DNA from: PALSA-1196 sp036833805
GTDB lineage: Bacteria > Pseudomonadota > Gammaproteobacteria > Steroidobacterales > Steroidobacteraceae
Length of the DNA: 24,495 nt
Direction of reading: 5' to 3'
Assembly: GCA_036833805.1 (NCBI GenBank)
Contig: DAITPA010000025.1
Span: 1-24,495, forward strand
Shown: positions 23,263 through 24,495 of the stretch, piece by piece
How the letters are laid out: each line of letters opens with the position of its first letter
Numbering within the stretch: the stretch's first letter is position 1
Notes under the pieces: generated by a model
Database searches by the model: none
Told to the model about the DNA's origin: nothing
What the model saw: only the letters and a program-made list of their open reading frames with translations
Program-made: the position numbers and the translations under genes

Positions 23263-24495
23263 GTGACTCATAACGAGCGCAACGCGCAAGCAGCCCGCAC
23301 CACAATCGTGTTCTGCGTGCTTGCAGCTTTATGCGAGGGCTTTGATCTACAGGCAGCAGGGGTTGCGGTCGCGGGGATTTCGCCCGAGTTGCGACCCGGC
23401 CCGGAGAAGCTGGGCACTTTTTTTAGCGCCAGCACGGTTGGGCTCTTTATCGGGGCGCTCGTTGGGGGACGATTGGCCGACAGTATCGGACGCAAGACCG
23501 TCATGGTTGCATCGATCGCCGTGTTTGGGCTTTTCTCTCTGCTGACAGCGTAAGCGGGAAACATGACTGAGCTCAACTGGGCGCGCCTGCTGACTAGGCT
23601 TGGGCTCGGCGGCGCGTTGCCGAATCTCGTCACCCTGGTATCGGAGAGCGCACGACCCAATCGCCACAGCGCGAGTATCGCGCTCGTCTATAGCGGCAAT
23701 CCGTTCGGCGGCACGATCGCAAGCATCGCGAGCCTCGTGATCAGCCCTACACACTGACGCTGGATCTTCATCGTTGGCGGCGTCACGCCACTGCTTCTCG
23801 TGCCGGTTATGGCGCTCGTGCTGCAGGAGTCTGCCGCCTTCCGGCGCGTGCAGGGCGAGTCGAGAAGCGTTGCTGCGGGTGTCGTGTCGATGCCGCGGCG
23901 CGGCAGCTTCACCGCCATACTTTCTGAAGGGCGCGCGCCCCGTACGCTGCTTTTGTGGGTCAGTTTTTTCTTGGGTCTGCTCTCCCTGTATCTGTTGATC
24001 AACTGGCTGCCGACCCTTCTGATGAGCGACGGCCTGACGCACGCGCAGGCGGCAGGCGCGCAAATTGGCTTCAATATGGGCGGCGGCCTTGCGGCACTTC
24101 TGATTGGCCATTTGCTCGAAGGCAACCTGCGGCGCGGCAGTGTGACGGTAACCTTTGTTGCCCTGCCGCTTCTCATGGCAGCGCTTGCGAAGTGCCCGCC
24201 GCAGCCGGCGCTGATGATTAGCGTCGTATTCCTACTCGGTTGCGCAATCGTCGCGCCGCAGGACTTCCTGTATGCGATGGCGCCGCCCAGCTATCCGACG
24301 AGCATTCGTGCTGTGGGGCGTCGGCGCGGCCGTGGCCGCAGGGCGGGTCGGCTCAATCGTCGGACCGAAGTTGGGCGGTGCCTTACGAGCAGCCGGCCAT
24401 GGCGGTGCGCAATTGTTCCTGGATATCCTGCCGCTCGTCATCGTCGGCAGCATCTGTGGCATGTTATTGGCGCGCTACATGCCGAAGCTTATGCG
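23263..24495 (+). pseudogene. MhpT-like MFS transporter (AAHS type), disrupted
   Basis: The conceptual product matches the aromatic acid:H+ symporter group of MFS transporters along E. coli MhpT. Visible are ALCEGFDLQAAGVAVAGI in helix 1, GGRLADSIGRKTVM in the helix 2-3 loop, then RLLTRLGLGGALPNLVTL, LLINWLPTLLM and a late IRAVGVGAAVAAGRVG. The gene is broken by TAA at 23551-23553, TGA at 23755-23757 (where the family has Trp) and an extra G in the GGGG run at 24315-24318. Removing that G restores the family reading to the window edge. The first two lesions leave the frame and spacing unchanged, so they are point mutations. The start is unclear; a GTG at 23263 fits best. The 3' end lies outside the window. 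Confidence 0.88.

Noticed and set aside
23551..23757. Stop-codon recoding (TAA/TGA read-through) in the MFS gene
   Set aside because: A nearby frameshift, two different stop types and no recoding structure make ordinary gene decay or sequence error more likely; no other gene in the window shows internal stops.

Overview
The window is a GC-rich chromosomal segment made mostly of housekeeping genes. The gene set and order point to a gammaproteobacterium, probably near the Xanthomonadales/Nevskiales/Steroidobacterales side. Four things suggest this: the block DUF2066-pgsA-hda diverging from purM-purN-DUF3108; a Pseudomonas-type dCTP deaminase paired with apbC/mrp; metG followed by an orphan rnfB-like gene and nth; and an aceE-aceF-lpdA operon whose E3 carries its own lipoyl domain. 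The taxonomic call is inference from family resemblance and synteny, not from a search.

Layout, left to right. (1) 1-821: a partial acylphosphatase gene (minus) diverges from a WrbA-like quinone oxidoreductase (plus). (2) 811-3026: a minus-strand group of hda, a pgsA-like phosphatidyltransferase gene and a DUF2066 gene. (3) 3103-5517: a plus-strand purM-purN-DUF3108 operon with overlapping or very close junctions. (4) 5514-8429: minus-strand apbC/mrp followed by dcd. The dcd gene is interrupted in frame by a 411-residue intein with an apparently intact LAGLIDADG endonuclease. (5) 8613-13381: a plus-strand cassette of a HEAT-repeat/Ser-Thr protein kinase fusion and two PilT-family ATPases. It sits between mrp and metG, which are adjacent and divergent in many gammaproteobacteria. 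(6) 13408-16686: metG, rnfB-like and nth, each overlapping or nearly touching the next. (7) 16687-17194: a gene-poor zone with a decayed VOC/glyoxalase-like gene. (8) 17195-22977: minus-strand pyruvate dehydrogenase operon aceE-aceF-lpdA. (9) 23263-24495: an MhpT-like MFS transporter pseudogene with two in-frame stops and one frameshift, running off the right edge.

Functionally, the ordinary genes cover purine synthesis (PurM, PurN), pyrimidine deoxynucleotide supply (Dcd), replication control (Hda), phospholipid synthesis (PgsA-like), Fe-S cluster delivery (ApbC), Met-tRNA charging, base-excision repair (Nth) and pyruvate oxidation. The two most notable items are the Dcd intein, placed exactly inside the conserved GK/STYARCG active-site loop, and the HEAT-kinase/PilT/PilT cassette, which looks like a signalling module for pilus-retraction-type motors. 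No tRNA, rRNA, CRISPR array or complete insertion sequence was seen, and no convincing rho-independent terminator.
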